Counted from the first letter of the stretch, positions 25,727-35,876 are shown. The stretch is DNA of 51,354 bases from Clostridium sp. LS (GCF_002760435.1 NZ_AUUU01000260.1:1-51354), one strand, 5' to 3'. Translations and numbers: made by a program. Notes: a model not told the origin generated them from the letters alone.

Positions 25727-27208
25727 TTAAAGGGTAGATGATAAACTAAGTAGTATCTTAATTTTCTGAAGAATAATATTTAGTAAATCAAAGAATACAT
25801 CATCCTTTGTTAATCTGAGTATTATAAAGTAAATGCTGCAGCATGCAGTTACATCAAGAAAGCACGATAATAAAATTCCAGATACATATTTATTTATAAA
25901 AAAAGTTACTGGAATAAATATTAAAGAGTAATATAAGTATTTTAAATTATCAAAGGCAAATAAGTGTATATCTAGGTTAAGTTCTTTTTTTACTAGTCTA
26001 TATTCCATTGCTATAACTACTAGATTTGCAAGCAAAGTTGTTATAATTACTGTAGTTGGTGTAAAGATATTAGTAATAACTAAAAGCAGATTTAATATTA
26101 AATTTATTATGCCGCCGATTAATACCAACTTGGCATCTGTTTTCTCTCTTCCGAAAATATAAATTATCTGATCTGCAATAATTCGATCAATTCCTATAGT
26201 CAGCATATATATAGAAAACACCATAAGTATTGGTACAGCAGGAAGATAGGTATTAGTACCTTTTCCCATTATTATAACAACTTGTTTAGAAACTCCAAGA
26301 AGTCCTATTGAAGCTGGAAACAATAATAAAAAGTATACCTTGACCACCTTATTTAATAAATTTAAGTAAACCTCTTTTGAATGATTTTCTAGGTAATTAG
26401 TAAGTCTGGACATGGAAACTTGAACTATTGTAAACAATAAAAGATCTATCATAGACATTATCTTTTGAGCTACTCCATAGTAGCCTGCTTCTGTAGAGTT
26501 TATAGTTTTATTTATCATTATTTTATCAAGCCAGGTGTATAGAATATATGTATTGGCAAGTACTACAACTGAAAACATAGGCTTAATATGCTTTTTTATA
26601 GATAGGTTGGAAAAGTCAAATTGTATTTTCTTTTTTATATATACGAAACTAGATATATTATTAATAAAATTGATGCCACAAGTAAGATAAATGTAAAACA
26701 AAAAATCTTCCTGAGTTTTTACAAAGTATATTGTCAATAAATTATATATTATTTTGATTTGCATAGTTTTTACTGCTATAAAATCATAATTTTCTAAAGC
26801 TTCATTAATCCATTCAACATTAAATAGGTTAAAGACTATGTTTAATCCCATCACCATGCAGGTGTAAAAATATGCATCGTTTTTGTGAAATAGAATTAAA
26901 AAAAGGGTATATAAAATAGAAGTTACAGCTGTTGTAGCAGTAGTAATTATAAATAAACTAGTAATTGTCTGCCTTAGTTTCTTTTTATCATCTCTTACCT
27001 TACTTACTTCCCTTAAGCCATATTGATAAACTCCGAAGCTTGCAAAAATCATAAAAACAGCAGTCCAGGTTTCTCCCATAGTTATGTATCCATTTAATCT
27101 ATCTTGGATTGCGGTAAGAACTATTGGCATTACTATTATTGGCAGAATTATATTAGATAGATTTAGAATTGCCTTGAAAAAAGCATTTTTAGATATTGAT
27201 TTAGACAT
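25727..27208 (-). CDS. Oligosaccharide flippase (Wzx/RfbX-type)
   Basis: A 493-residue membrane protein with 12-14 hydrophobic segments of the polysaccharide-transport/MOP superfamily. The N-terminus (SISKNAFFKAILNLSNIILP) and the segment YGVAQKIMSMIDLLLFTIVQ are typical. Such proteins flip undecaprenyl-linked glycans across the membrane. AAGGAG precedes the ATG. It is the last gene of an operon with the two sugar-phosphate transferases upstream on the minus strand (55-base gap). Confidence 0.9.
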   Translation of the reverse strand: MSKSISKNAFFKAILNLSNIILPIIVMPIVLTAIQDRLNGYITMGETWTAVFMIFASFGVYQYGLREVSKVRDDKKKLRQTITSLFIITTATTAVTSILYTLFLILFHKNDAYFYTCMVMGLNIVFNLFNVEWINEALENYDFIAVKTMQIKIIYNLLTIYFVKTQEDFLFYIYLTCGINFINNISSFVYIKKKIQFDFSNLSIKKHIKPMFSVVVLANTYILYTWLDKIMINKTINSTEAGYYGVAQKIMSMIDLLLFTIVQVSMSRLTNYLENHSKEVYLNLLNKVVKVYFLLLFPASIGLLGVSKQVVIIMGKGTNTYLPAVPILMVFSIYMLTIGIDRIIADQIIYIFGREKTDAKLVLIGGIINLILNLLLVITNIFTPTTVIITTLLANLVVIAMEYRLVKKELNLDIHLFAFDNLKYLYYSLIFIPVTFFINKYVSGILLSCFLDVTACCSIYFIILRLTKDDVFFDLLNIILQKIKILLSLSSTL

Positions 27209-27263
27209 AAGTTACTCCTTAGTATATAAAAATAGATTGTGAATGTGTTATGTGTGATTACAG

Positions 27264-28235
27264 CTATATAGAAATTGGAACTAAAAATAATAAAAATGCA
27301 ACAAGACATAAAATTACTGTTACAATGGAAAACATTGCAACTATTGTAGTTTCATGAAAACCTGATAATTCAAAAGAATGATGAATTGGTGCCATTTTAA
27401 AAACGCGCTTTCCATATAGCTTAAATGAAGCTACTTGTATTACAACTGACAAAGTTTCAACAACATATATACCTCCAATAATAATTATTACAAGGGGAGT
27501 TTTAAGTATCATAGCTACAGTTGCTATAGCACCTCCAAGGGCTAAGGAGCCTGTATCACCCATAATAATTTTAGCAGGAAAAACATTAAATATTAAAAAC
27601 GCTAATAAACAGCCAACAATAATTCCGCAGAAAACAGAAAGAGAGTAGTGTTTCAAAGAAAAACTTAAAATTAATAAAAATATCATTACAATTATTGTTA
27701 TGGTACTGCATAATCCATCTAGGCCATCAGTTAAGTTTACAGCATTAGTGGTACATATATAATAAAAAATTATGAATGGTATATACATTAGTTTTATATC
27801 TACTGCAGTATTAATGATTGGAACATAGATAGAACTGCCTATTGATGGAGTGTTATAGGCATAGAATGCAAAAATCCATGAAGCTATTAACAGTAAAAAC
27901 ATCTTTTGAATTGGAGTTAGGCCTTCATTGTGTTTATGTAGTTTTTTTAATATATCATCTGTTAAGCCGACAAGACCAAATGTTACCAATGCGTATAAAC
28001 TTATCATTCCTTCACTTTTATACTCTTTACATAAGACTAAAGTAACTACAATACTTGATAATATAAATATAATACCTCCAAATGTGGGAGTACCTGCTTT
28101 CTTTAGATGACTTTCAGGACCCTCATCTCGGATGTTTTGACCTAAATTTAATGTACGTATTATTGGAATAAATAGTTTTCCAATTAAAAAAGTTATAAAA
28201 AAGCTGCTTAATATTCCTAAAATAATTAGAGTCAT
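27264..28235 (-). CDS. MraY-like phospho-sugar transferase (paralogue)
   Basis: A 323-residue, roughly 10-helix enzyme of the MraY/WecA superfamily. It has MraY-type motifs: GQNIRDEGPESHLKKAGTPT, NAVNLTDGLDGL and the C-terminal IHHSFELSGF, in which the usual HHH cluster has become HHS. MraY moves phospho-MurNAc-pentapeptide to undecaprenyl phosphate. The gene is outside a dcw cluster and sits between a WecA-like gene and a flippase, so a non-peptidoglycan glycan is plausible (inference). AAGGAG precedes the ATG. Confidence 0.88.
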   Translation of the reverse strand: MTLIILGILSSFFITFLIGKLFIPIIRTLNLGQNIRDEGPESHLKKAGTPTFGGIIFILSSIVVTLVLCKEYKSEGMISLYALVTFGLVGLTDDILKKLHKHNEGLTPIQKMFLLLIASWIFAFYAYNTPSIGSSIYVPIINTAVDIKLMYIPFIIFYYICTTNAVNLTDGLDGLCSTITIIVMIFLLILSFSLKHYSLSVFCGIIVGCLLAFLIFNVFPAKIIMGDTGSLALGGAIATVAMILKTPLVIIIIGGIYVVETLSVVIQVASFKLYGKRVFKMAPIHHSFELSGFHETTIVAMFSIVTVILCLVAFLLFLVPISI

Positions 28236-28257
28236 AATAAATCTCCTTAAACTATAC

Positions 28258-29220
28258 TTATATTTTTAAAAATAATAAAACAATTGCACTTAAATTCAAG
28301 CAGGCACAGGCTAGATATAACAAATAAACCACTTGCTTTTGATTAAGTCCTTTTGCTAATAATCTAAAGTGTATTTGGCTGGCGTCGCCAATATAAATAG
28401 GTCTTCCTTCATGGATTCTTTTAAATAATACAAAAATATTATCAAATATAGGTAAGCCTAGTACTAAAATGGGAATAAAGATTGAAATAGCAGTAGCCTG
28501 CTTGAAGGCTCCATCTAGAGAGATAATGCCTAAAATAAAACCTAAAAAAGTAGCACCAGAATCACCCATTAAAATTTTTGAGGGAAATTTATTATATTTT
28601 AAGTATCCTAAGCAGATGCCAACTAAGATTATTGCCATTAGAGCAGAGGACAAATCATTTTTAACTAATGCAACTAAGAATAAAGTACAGGAAGATATAC
28701 AAGTTATTCCTCCAGCTAAGCCATCCATGCCATCAATAAAATTGATTACAGTAGTAACTCCGAATAACCAGCAAATAGTCAAAGTAAACTGTAACCATAT
28801 TGGAAGCACAACATAAGATCCATCAAATGGATTTGTAATTCCTGAAAATTTAACACCACTTGCTTCATATACTAATATACATGCAAGTAGCTGAAAAATC
28901 ATCTTTGGAAGAGCCTTTAAGTCCTTTTTCTTAATTTTGTAGTAATCATCAAACATTCCTACAATAAAAATTAAGAGTGAACTCAAAAAAATAATTATAT
29001 TTTTTATATTACAGACTGGATTTATACTAAAGTAGGCAATCCAAAAGGAAAAAAATATTCCTACTCCAGCTAAGTACGGTTTGGCTTCGTTATGTATCTT
29101 TCGTTCACAATCTATTTTAGGTTTTTCAAGATAGTCAATTTTATATGCTAATTGCATAAGCTTTGGTGTTATAAACAACATCATTAATAATGAAAAAGTA
29201 AAAGCACGCAAAAAATCCAT
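28258..29220 (-). CDS. WecA/TagO-like sugar-1-phosphate transferase
   Basis: A 320-residue membrane enzyme of the MraY/WecA superfamily. WecA-type features: the Asp-rich MFDDYYKIKK, NFIDGMDGLAGG, MGDSGATFLGF and the C-terminal HFRLLAKGL loop. These enzymes load GlcNAc-1-P or a related sugar phosphate onto undecaprenyl phosphate, the first step of teichoic-acid or cell-surface glycan assembly. Start ATG follows TTAGGAGG. It heads an operon with the MraY-like gene (22-base gap) and the flippase. Confidence 0.9.
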   Translation of the reverse strand: MDFLRAFTFSLLMMLFITPKLMQLAYKIDYLEKPKIDCERKIHNEAKPYLAGVGIFFSFWIAYFSINPVCNIKNIIIFLSSLLIFIVGMFDDYYKIKKKDLKALPKMIFQLLACILVYEASGVKFSGITNPFDGSYVVLPIWLQFTLTICWLFGVTTVINFIDGMDGLAGGITCISSCTLFLVALVKNDLSSALMAIILVGICLGYLKYNKFPSKILMGDSGATFLGFILGIISLDGAFKQATAISIFIPILVLGLPIFDNIFVLFKRIHEGRPIYIGDASQIHFRLLAKGLNQKQVVYLLYLACACLNLSAIVLLFLKI

Positions 29221-29420
29221 TGTTTCCTCCTAAGTCAATAATAAATTTTATACATTACATAAATGTTTTGAAGTTTTCATTAATATGGTAATATAGTAAT
29301 TGAATTGTATCAATTGATATATATAAGTATCTAATATACTTGAAAATCATCAAAGATTAAGTTGAATATAATTCAATTTGCATGATTATCATTATATGAT
29401 AAGAATATGGAGTGATGAAA

Positions 29421-30281
29421 TTGAATAAAGATTTACAAGAACTTAAAGAAATAGATGAAAAGGTCAAGAACAAATTAAGTTATATTAAAAGCAATCTTGA
29501 TATTATGTCAAATAATATTAACGAAGTAAAAGCTTTGAAAAATGATATATATGAAAAGACTTCTAAAGCTTTCATTTATAATTTGAAAAAGTTAATTCAA
29601 CTGGAGTCAACACAAAAGAATCTTGCAAATAAAATTGGAATATCTGAGGACTTGTTATCAAAATACAAATCAGGAGATGCCTTTCCATCAATAGAAACGT
29701 TGCTGTATATTTGTGAAGTATACAATATAGAAATAGAAAAACTTATTTCTATACCATTAACTGCAGTTGATATTGAAAGTTTAGAAAATGATACGGGAAT
29801 TGAACATAATATATTTGATGAAAGGTATTATGTATATTTTTTCGTGACTAACATAGCAAAAGAAGGTGCTATACATGAAGGCGTTATGGAAATTCATAAG
29901 GAAAATGTTAGCTTTAAAATTTGTTCCAGCGGAAAGGTTATAAAATGTTTCACAGGAAGATTTACTATTTCAGATAAGATTATATTCTTTAATTTGAATA
30001 GTCACAATGATGGAACTACTTATATAAATATGATTAAACCTAATGTAAATAAGAATAAATATGTGGGGGGCGTGGCAATGATGATGCTTCCATCAGATGC
30101 AAATAGTAAGCCATGTGTTCAAAAAATTCTATTTAGTAAAGTAAGATTGAATAGAGACGAATATTACGCTAATTTAAAGGAAATTTTGAGTTTTAATGTT
30201 GAAGGAGCTAATTTAGGTCATATCAAAATATCTCAATGGGAAGATGAAGCTGCTTATAATTTTATTTTAAAACTGTCATAG
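29421..30281 (+). CDS. XRE-family regulator with N-terminal coiled coil
   Basis: Residues 1-50 are heptad-like (LQELKEIDEKVKNKLSYIK), probably a coiled coil. Residues about 55-110 are a Cro/CI HTH (NLANKIGISEDLLSKYKSGD, then AFPSIETLLYICEVYNIEIE). The C-terminal 170 residues are an unrecognised, probably sensory, domain. I chose the TTG at 29421, 8 bases after GGAG at 29409-29412; GTG 29412 and ATG 29415 lie on or too near the site. It precedes the Crp/Fnr-like gene by about 20 bases and is probably co-transcribed. Confidence 0.82.
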   Translation: MNKDLQELKEIDEKVKNKLSYIKSNLDIMSNNINEVKALKNDIYEKTSKAFIYNLKKLIQLESTQKNLANKIGISEDLLSKYKSGDAFPSIETLLYICEVYNIEIEKLISIPLTAVDIESLENDTGIEHNIFDERYYVYFFVTNIAKEGAIHEGVMEIHKENVSFKICSSGKVIKCFTGRFTISDKIIFFNLNSHNDGTTYINMIKPNVNKNKYVGGVAMMMLPSDANSKPCVQKILFSKVRLNRDEYYANLKEILSFNVEGANLGHIKISQWEDEAAYNFILKLS

Positions 30282-30300
30282 TTTAAAGAGGTGATAAATT

Positions 30301-30882
30301 ATGATTTGTAAACCAAGTGATTATATTGAAGCAGGATTTAAAATGGAGCTTCAAGAAGATTTAAAAGAATTATTTAATTCCACAGCTGCTATAAGGATAG
30401 TTCCCAAAGGTACAATTATTCTTAGACAGGGGGAAATACCTTCTTCGTTGTATTATATTCATAAAGGAATTATTAGGGGATATTATATAGATGAATCAGG
30501 TAATGATGTTACAAAATGTTTTGCATGTGAAACTGAATTTGCCTGTGCTGAAGGATTATTAAGGAGTGGAGAAACTACTTTTAGTGTAGAAAGTTTGGAA
30601 GACTGCATTTGTGTAATTATTCCTTATGGCTCCATAAATCAAGGAATGAAGGAAAGCAATCAAATGAAGATAATATTCAACGAGTATATCCGGAAAATAC
30701 TTATTAATACTTTAAATCGTGAAAAGGCATTACTTATGAAGGATGCTTTAGAAAGATATAAAGAGTTTAAAAGAGAATATTCTTCCTTAGAAGATAGAAT
30801 AAATCAAGCATACATTGCTTCTTTTATTGGAGTAAGAGCAAGTTCTCTTAGCAGGATTAAGAGAAGTATGAAAACAGAATAA
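30301..30882 (+). CDS. Crp/Fnr-family transcriptional regulator
   Basis: The 193-residue protein has a cyclic-nucleotide-binding-type beta barrel (about 20-125; IVPKGTIILRQGEIPSSLYYIHKG) and a short C-terminal HTH (IASFIGVRASSLSRIKRSM). The effector is unknown; there is no Cys cluster for an Fe-S centre. GAGGTG precedes the ATG. A perfect 18-base palindrome lies just after it, before the next gene, and is a likely target. Confidence 0.85.
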   Translation: MICKPSDYIEAGFKMELQEDLKELFNSTAAIRIVPKGTIILRQGEIPSSLYYIHKGIIRGYYIDESGNDVTKCFACETEFACAEGLLRSGETTFSVESLEDCICVIIPYGSINQGMKESNQMKIIFNEYIRKILINTLNREKALLMKDALERYKEFKREYSSLEDRINQAYIASFIGVRASSLSRIKRSMKTE

Positions 30883-30893
30883 ATATATTTCGA

Positions 30894-30925
30894 AAACATC
30901 AAATGAAGTTATTTGATGTTTTTTT
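30894..30925 (+). terminator. Rho-independent terminator
   Basis: AAACATCAAAT / ATTTGATGTTT with a 6-base loop, followed by T7. Ends the regulator operon. Confidence 0.85.
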
Positions 30926-30928
30926 GGC

Positions 30929-30946
30929 AATTGACATATGTCAATT
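30929..30946. promoter_or_regulatory. 18-bp perfect palindrome, likely operator
   Basis: AATTGACATATGTCAATT is a perfect 18-base inverted repeat. It lies about 30 bases upstream of a TATAAT at 30976-30981, hence near -50 of the SDR gene promoter, an activator position used by Crp/Fnr proteins. The adjacent Crp/Fnr-like regulator is the natural candidate (inference). Confidence 0.55.
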
Positions 30947-31012
30947 ACAATTAGAAATTTTCGCGTTAATATATCTATAATTTCAATTTTGATTATTTAG
31001 GAGGAGTTAATT

Positions 31013-32017
31013 ATGAAGAAAATTTCTTTAGTAACAGGTGCAAATGGTCACTTGGGTAACAATTTGGTAAGGGAGTTATTAAAAAAAGGAGAAAAGGTCA
31101 GAGCAAGTGTGCGAAATATAAATGATAAAGAAGCCTTTATAGGACTTGATTGTGAAGTAGTATATGCAGATCTTATGGATAAAGATTCATTACGCAAGGC
31201 ACTTGATGGAGTAGATACACTATATTAAGTAGCAGCAGTATTTAAGCATTGGGCTCAAGATCCTGAAAAAGAAATAATTATTCCGAATGTTATAGGGACT
31301 CAAAATATAATGGAAGCAGCAAAAGAGGCTAAGGTAAGAAAAATAGTTTATGTAAGCTCTGTGGCAGCATTATCTTTGGACAAGATGAACTCGAGAAACA
31401 AAATTGATGAAACTACATGGCTTGAAAGTAGTCATGGTAATGCATATTTTGATTCAAAAGCCCGTTCTGAAAAAAGAGCTTGGGAATTGGCAGAAAAATA
31501 TGATTTAGATATGGTAAGTGTTCTTTCAGGTGCAATGATTGGTGGAGAATTTTTAAAGAAGACTCCGACCATGCTTGGTTTTGATAGTATCCTTTTAGGT
31601 AAGATGAAGATTAATTATATAACTGAAATGACTCCAATAGATGTAAATGATGTTATACAGGGTATGATTACAGCAGCTGAAAAAGGAGTAAAAGGTACAA
31701 GATATATTTTAGCAAATGAAGAACCTGTAACTTCAGATGAAATAATTAAAATTGCAAAGAAGTTTGTTCCAGATTTAGAGATACCACAAAAATATACTAA
31801 AGAGCAGTTGTTAATATTAGCTGATAAGCTTGAAGCTGAAGCAAAACAGAATAATGCCCAGCCATTACTACTTGGAAGTCAAGTAGAATTATATTATGGT
31901 GGAATAAATAGACACTATGATCTAACTACATCAAAAAAGGATTTAGGTTTTAATCCTAAGCCAGGCGCAGAAGCGTTGGAAGATTATTTTAAGAGAATTT
32001 CATCAACAGTAATTTAA
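31013..32017 (+). pseudogene. NAD-dependent epimerase/dehydratase with in-frame stop
   Basis: Read through, the frame gives a 334-residue extended SDR: the NAD loop TGANGHLGNNLV near residue 8, YVSSVAAL, and the active-site-type YFDSKARSEKRAWE, in which the usual Tyr-x-x-x-Lys is seen. A TAA at 31226-31228 splits it after VDTLY; downstream VAAVFKHWAQDP continues in the same frame. CAA to TAA is the simplest single change (relatives have Gln or His there). GGAGGAG precedes the ATG. No other damage is visible, so the lesion is recent, or a sequencing error, and the gene may still work in other strains. Confidence 0.85.
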
Positions 32018-32278
32018 CAAGTAGGTATAAATAGATGGTAATATTTAGATTTAAATTAGTTTGGTAATTAACCATAAAAAGAATAGAAATTTTTTTACGA
32101 TACAAAAAAAAATTATACTGGAACTAATAAATAAGTCAATAAAGTAATATTATAAAATATAATAATATGTAGATGGTTGAAGAATAAATAAATGATGATC
32201 TTTTTTGTCAACTTTACTGTTTGTAATATTTGTGATATTATTACATTAAAAAACTTTATCTTGGGAGGAAAAACACTT

Positions 32279-33616
32279 ATGGACTTAGACCCGGAACAGA
32301 CGAGTATAACGTTTCAGTTAATTTTGATAGTTATTTTAACGTTGATTAATGCGTTTTTTGCATCAGCAGAGATGGCTATCGTATCACTAAATAAAAATAA
32401 GATAAAGCTTCTTGAAGAAGCAGGAAATAAAAAAGCAAAACTTTTATCAAATCTCATGGAGGAACCTACCAATTTCCTATCTACTGTACAAGTAGGAATA
32501 ACACTTGCAGGTTTTTTTAGTAGTGCTTCAGCAGCAACTGGAATATCAAACGATTTGGCTATTTATCTAAGGGGATATAATATTCCTTATAGTAGACAAG
32601 CTGCCTTGATAATTGTGACAATTATACTGTCATATATTACATTAGTATTTGGAGAACTTTTTCCAAAGAGAATAGCACTAAAAAAATCAGAAGCTATTGC
32701 AATGTTTTCTGTACAACCAATAATATATATATCTAAAATTGCAATTCCCTTTGTAAGGCTGCTTTCTGCGTCAACTAATATATTAGTAAGATTAGTCCAT
32801 CTTGATAATGATGATTCCAACGAAAAAGTATCAAAAGAAGAGATTAAGTCTTTTGTAGAAGTTGGACAAGAACATGGAGCTATAAATGAAACTGAGAAGA
32901 AAATGATAAATAGCATATTTGAATTTGATGATAAAATAGCTCATGAAGTAATGACACCTAGAACAGGAGTATATATGATTGATATAGAAACTCCATTAAA
33001 TGAATATTTAGATGAATTGATAGAGGAAAGATATTCAAGAATCCCTGTATATGAAGATGATATAGATAATATTATTGGCATTCTATATATGAAAGATTTC
33101 CTTAGTGAGGCTCGAAAATGTGGATTTGAAAATGTGGATATTAGAAGTATTTTGCATCCACCATATTTTGTTTCACAAAATAAAAGCATTGACGAACTAT
33201 TTAAAGAATTGCAGGTGTCTAGAAAACATATAGCTGTACTAGTAGACGAGTATGGAGGATTTTCAGGCATAGTTTCTATAGAAGACTTAATTGAAGAAGT
33301 TATGGGTAATATAGATGATGAATATGACGAGGATGAACCAGAAGTAGAGAAGATTGATAATAATAATTTTATAATATCCGGTATGCTGTCAATCAATGAG
33401 TTTAATAATTATTTCAATGTAAACATTGAAAGTGAAAACTATGATACAATGAGTGGTTTTATTATTGAAATTATAGGGTATATTCCTAAGAATAAAGAGG
33501 AAAAAGCCATAGAATATGAAAATTTAACATTTAAGATAGAAGAAGTGAAAGCAAAGAGAATTGAAAAAATAAAACTTTATATTAAAAATAAAGAAGAATC
33601 TCTAGCTGCATTATAA
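32279..33616 (+). CDS. CNNM/CBS-domain membrane protein (TlyC/CorC-like)
   Basis: The 445-residue protein has an N-terminal DUF21/CNNM membrane domain (about 10-200; NAFFASAEMAIVSLNKNK), two CBS domains (about 220-340; VMTPRTGVYMIDIE and VLVDEYGGFSGIVSIEDLIEE) and a CorC_HlyC C-terminal domain (about 355-435). The family is linked to Mg2+ and other cation export or homeostasis; the name hemolysin is historical. I chose ATG 32279, preceded by GGGAGG; a longer frame upstream lacks a site. Confidence 0.9.
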   Translation: MDLDPEQTSITFQLILIVILTLINAFFASAEMAIVSLNKNKIKLLEEAGNKKAKLLSNLMEEPTNFLSTVQVGITLAGFFSSASAATGISNDLAIYLRGYNIPYSRQAALIIVTIILSYITLVFGELFPKRIALKKSEAIAMFSVQPIIYISKIAIPFVRLLSASTNILVRLVHLDNDDSNEKVSKEEIKSFVEVGQEHGAINETEKKMINSIFEFDDKIAHEVMTPRTGVYMIDIETPLNEYLDELIEERYSRIPVYEDDIDNIIGILYMKDFLSEARKCGFENVDIRSILHPPYFVSQNKSIDELFKELQVSRKHIAVLVDEYGGFSGIVSIEDLIEEVMGNIDDEYDEDEPEVEKIDNNNFIISGMLSINEFNNYFNVNIESENYDTMSGFIIEIIGYIPKNKEEKAIEYENLTFKIEEVKAKRIEKIKLYIKNKEESLAAL

Positions 33617-33630
33617 AACTATAATATAAG

Positions 33631-33662
33631 AAGTCTCACTGAAAATGTGAGGCTTTTTTTTG
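33631..33662 (+). terminator. Rho-independent terminator
   Basis: AAGTCTCAC / GTGAGGCTT with a 7-base loop (one G-U pair) followed by T7. Confidence 0.85.
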
Positions 33663-33700
33663 TCAAAAGTAGAGAGATTAATTTAGTTTATAATTATATT

Positions 33701-33740
33701 TTACAACTATTTTGCAATTTGTTTGAAAAATTGTTATACA
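33701..33740 (+). promoter_or_regulatory. Response-regulator box and promoter of the two-component operon
   Basis: TTACAA-N5-TTGCAA forms a direct repeat with an 11-base period (33701 and 33712), the geometry of OmpR/PhoB-family sites. The second half is also the -35: TTGCAA at 33712-33717, 17 bases, TATACA at 33735-33740. A near-identical box lies before the gene at 36131, which suggests that the regulator controls both units. Confidence 0.6.
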
Positions 33741-33776
33741 ATAGAATTATCGATTAAACATTATAGGGGAATATAG

Positions 33777-34433
33777 TTGAAAATAAAGATTTTAATCGTG
33801 GAAGATGATGAAGCCATTTCTAATTTAATTAAAATAAATTTAAATATGGCAGGTTATAAAAGTATACAAATATTTGATGGATTGGAAGCTTTGAATTTGA
33901 TTAAAGAAGAAACTTTTGATTTGATACTTATGGATATTATGCTGCCAGGCATAGATGGACTTGAAGTGATGAAAAAAATAAGGAAATTAAACATACCAGT
34001 AATATTTCTTACAGCTAAAAATGGACTTGCTGATAAGGTGACTGGCCTAAAATCTGGAGCAGAGGATTATATTGTTAAGCCATTTGAAACCATTGAACTT
34101 CTTGCTAGAATTGAAGTGGTCTTAAGGAGATATTCTAAAAATAGCAATTGTATAGAATTCAAGAATTTGAAAATATATGAAGAGGAAAGAATTATAAAAA
34201 GAGATGGTGAGGCAATCGACCTGACGTTGAAGGAATTTGAACTTATGCTTATACTTGTTAAAAATAAAAATATTGCTTTATCTAGGGAGCATTTACTAGA
34301 AAAGATATGGGGCTATGAGTATATGGGAGAAACAAGGACAATAGATACCCACATTCAAAAAATAAGAAAGAAACTTGGTATTACTGATAACATAAAAACT
34401 GTATATAAAATCGGATATAGGTTAGAGGAGTAA
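33777..34433 (+). CDS. OmpR/PhoB-family response regulator
   Basis: The 218-residue protein has a receiver domain (1-115) with the acidic pair EDDE, phospho-acceptor Asp in LILMDIMLPGIDG and Lys in YIVKPFE, then a winged-helix DNA-binding domain (about 125-218; HLLEKIWGYEYMGETRTIDTH). TTG start: AGGGGA lies 7 bases upstream. It is followed 5 bases later by the kinase gene. Confidence 0.95.
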   Translation: MKIKILIVEDDEAISNLIKINLNMAGYKSIQIFDGLEALNLIKEETFDLILMDIMLPGIDGLEVMKKIRKLNIPVIFLTAKNGLADKVTGLKSGAEDYIVKPFETIELLARIEVVLRRYSKNSNCIEFKNLKIYEEERIIKRDGEAIDLTLKEFELMLILVKNKNIALSREHLLEKIWGYEYMGETRTIDTHIQKIRKKLGITDNIKTVYKIGYRLEE

Positions 34434-34438
34434 TAAAT

Positions 34439-35876
34439 ATGAAGCTATGGCTGAAAATATATCTGTTTCCTTCATTTTTACTTATACTAACCTTAAATTT
34501 AGCTGGATTTATATTAATACAGAAGTTTCATAATGACTCGCTAGAAAAAGAAATTGATAAATGTCTTGCAGAACAAAAATTTGTTTCTTCGCAAATAACA
34601 ATTAATTCCATATATATGAAGAAAATTAATTCAGATATAGGTTCTGATATAAATATATTGGTTGGTACTTTAATGGATGAATATAACAGTTCTACTAATC
34701 ATGAAGCTAGACAGCATGGGGATATAGAAATTTTAGATTCTGATGATAAAATGCTTTATTCAGATATGAAATTTCCTGCCACAAAAGAGAAACAGGAATT
34801 AGAAAATCTGGTTTTAGGGAAAGTCAACTACATTATTCGAACTGTGAATGACAAACAGTATTTATATGTGAGTAGTTTAGTTAATGCGTATGACGTTCCA
34901 ATAAAAATATACTATTGTAAGGATATATCAAATATTTACATTGAAAAAACGAATCAAATTTCTCTTTTTATTAAATTGGATATTTTAATTTGTTTTTTAT
35001 TTTCTGTTTTCATGCTTTTTATTAGTAGATCCATAACAAAACCAATAAATACATTAATAGCTTCTAATAGAAAAATATCTTTGAGCCAGTATTCTGAAAG
35101 GATAAAAATAAAATCAAAGGATGAATTTAATGTGCTTTCAAATCACTTTAACCTGATGGCGCAGGCAATAGAAGACAAAATAAATGAATTAGAAATATCT
35201 AATATCGAAAAAGAAACCTTTATAAATAACCTGTCTCATGAGCTTAAGACACCTTTAACCTCAATAATTGGATATGCTAACCTAATAAGAACCTCAAAGT
35301 ATAATGAGGAATTATTCTTTGAAGCTGCGGACTATATTTACAAAGAGGGAAAAAGACTTGAGCAAATGGCTTTTAAAATGATGGATCTAATTTATGCAAA
35401 AACCCAGGAAATTGAACTTAAGCCTGAGAAAATAATGTGTATAATAGATGAAGCTAAACGGTTATTATTTGTTAAACTTAAAGAGAAAAATATAGATCTA
35501 ATTATTAAAGGAGAGGACTGTGTATTAGAAGTAGACAAGGATCTAATTAAGATGGCATTATGCAATTTAGTGGAAAATTCTATAAAAGCATCTGAGAATG
35601 ATTCTAAAATATATTTAACAGTATCTATTTTAGACAATAAAACCTTCATGTCTATAGAGGATTTGGGTTCAGGAATATCTGAAGAACACTTGGATAAAAT
35701 ATGGCAGCCTTTCTATGTTTGTGACAAAGCAAGGAGCAGAAAAAATAATGGAGCTGGGATTGGACTATCTATTTGTAAAAAAAATAATAGAAATTCATAA
35801 TGCAGAGATTAAAATAAATAGTGAACTGGGCAGAGGGACAGAAGTAACAATGATTTTTACTAATTTGGAACTTTGA
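34439..35876 (+). pseudogene. Sensor histidine kinase, frameshifted at an A8 tract
   Basis: The layout is complete: membrane helices at about 5-28 and 175-195 around an extracellular sensor, HAMP, HisKA with NNLSHELKTPLTSIIGYANL, and HATPase with NLVENSIKAS, DLGSGIS and GAGIGLSICKK. After TGT at 35774-35776 comes a run of eight A (35777-35784). As read, the frame ends at 35800, at residue 453. With seven A it would continue KKIIEIHNAEIKINSELGRG, then TEVTMIF, to TGA at 35874-35876, the normal kinase end (478 residues). So the final strands of the ATPase domain are lost unless slippage restores the frame. The lesion may be real, phase-variable, or a sequencing error. Confidence 0.85.
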
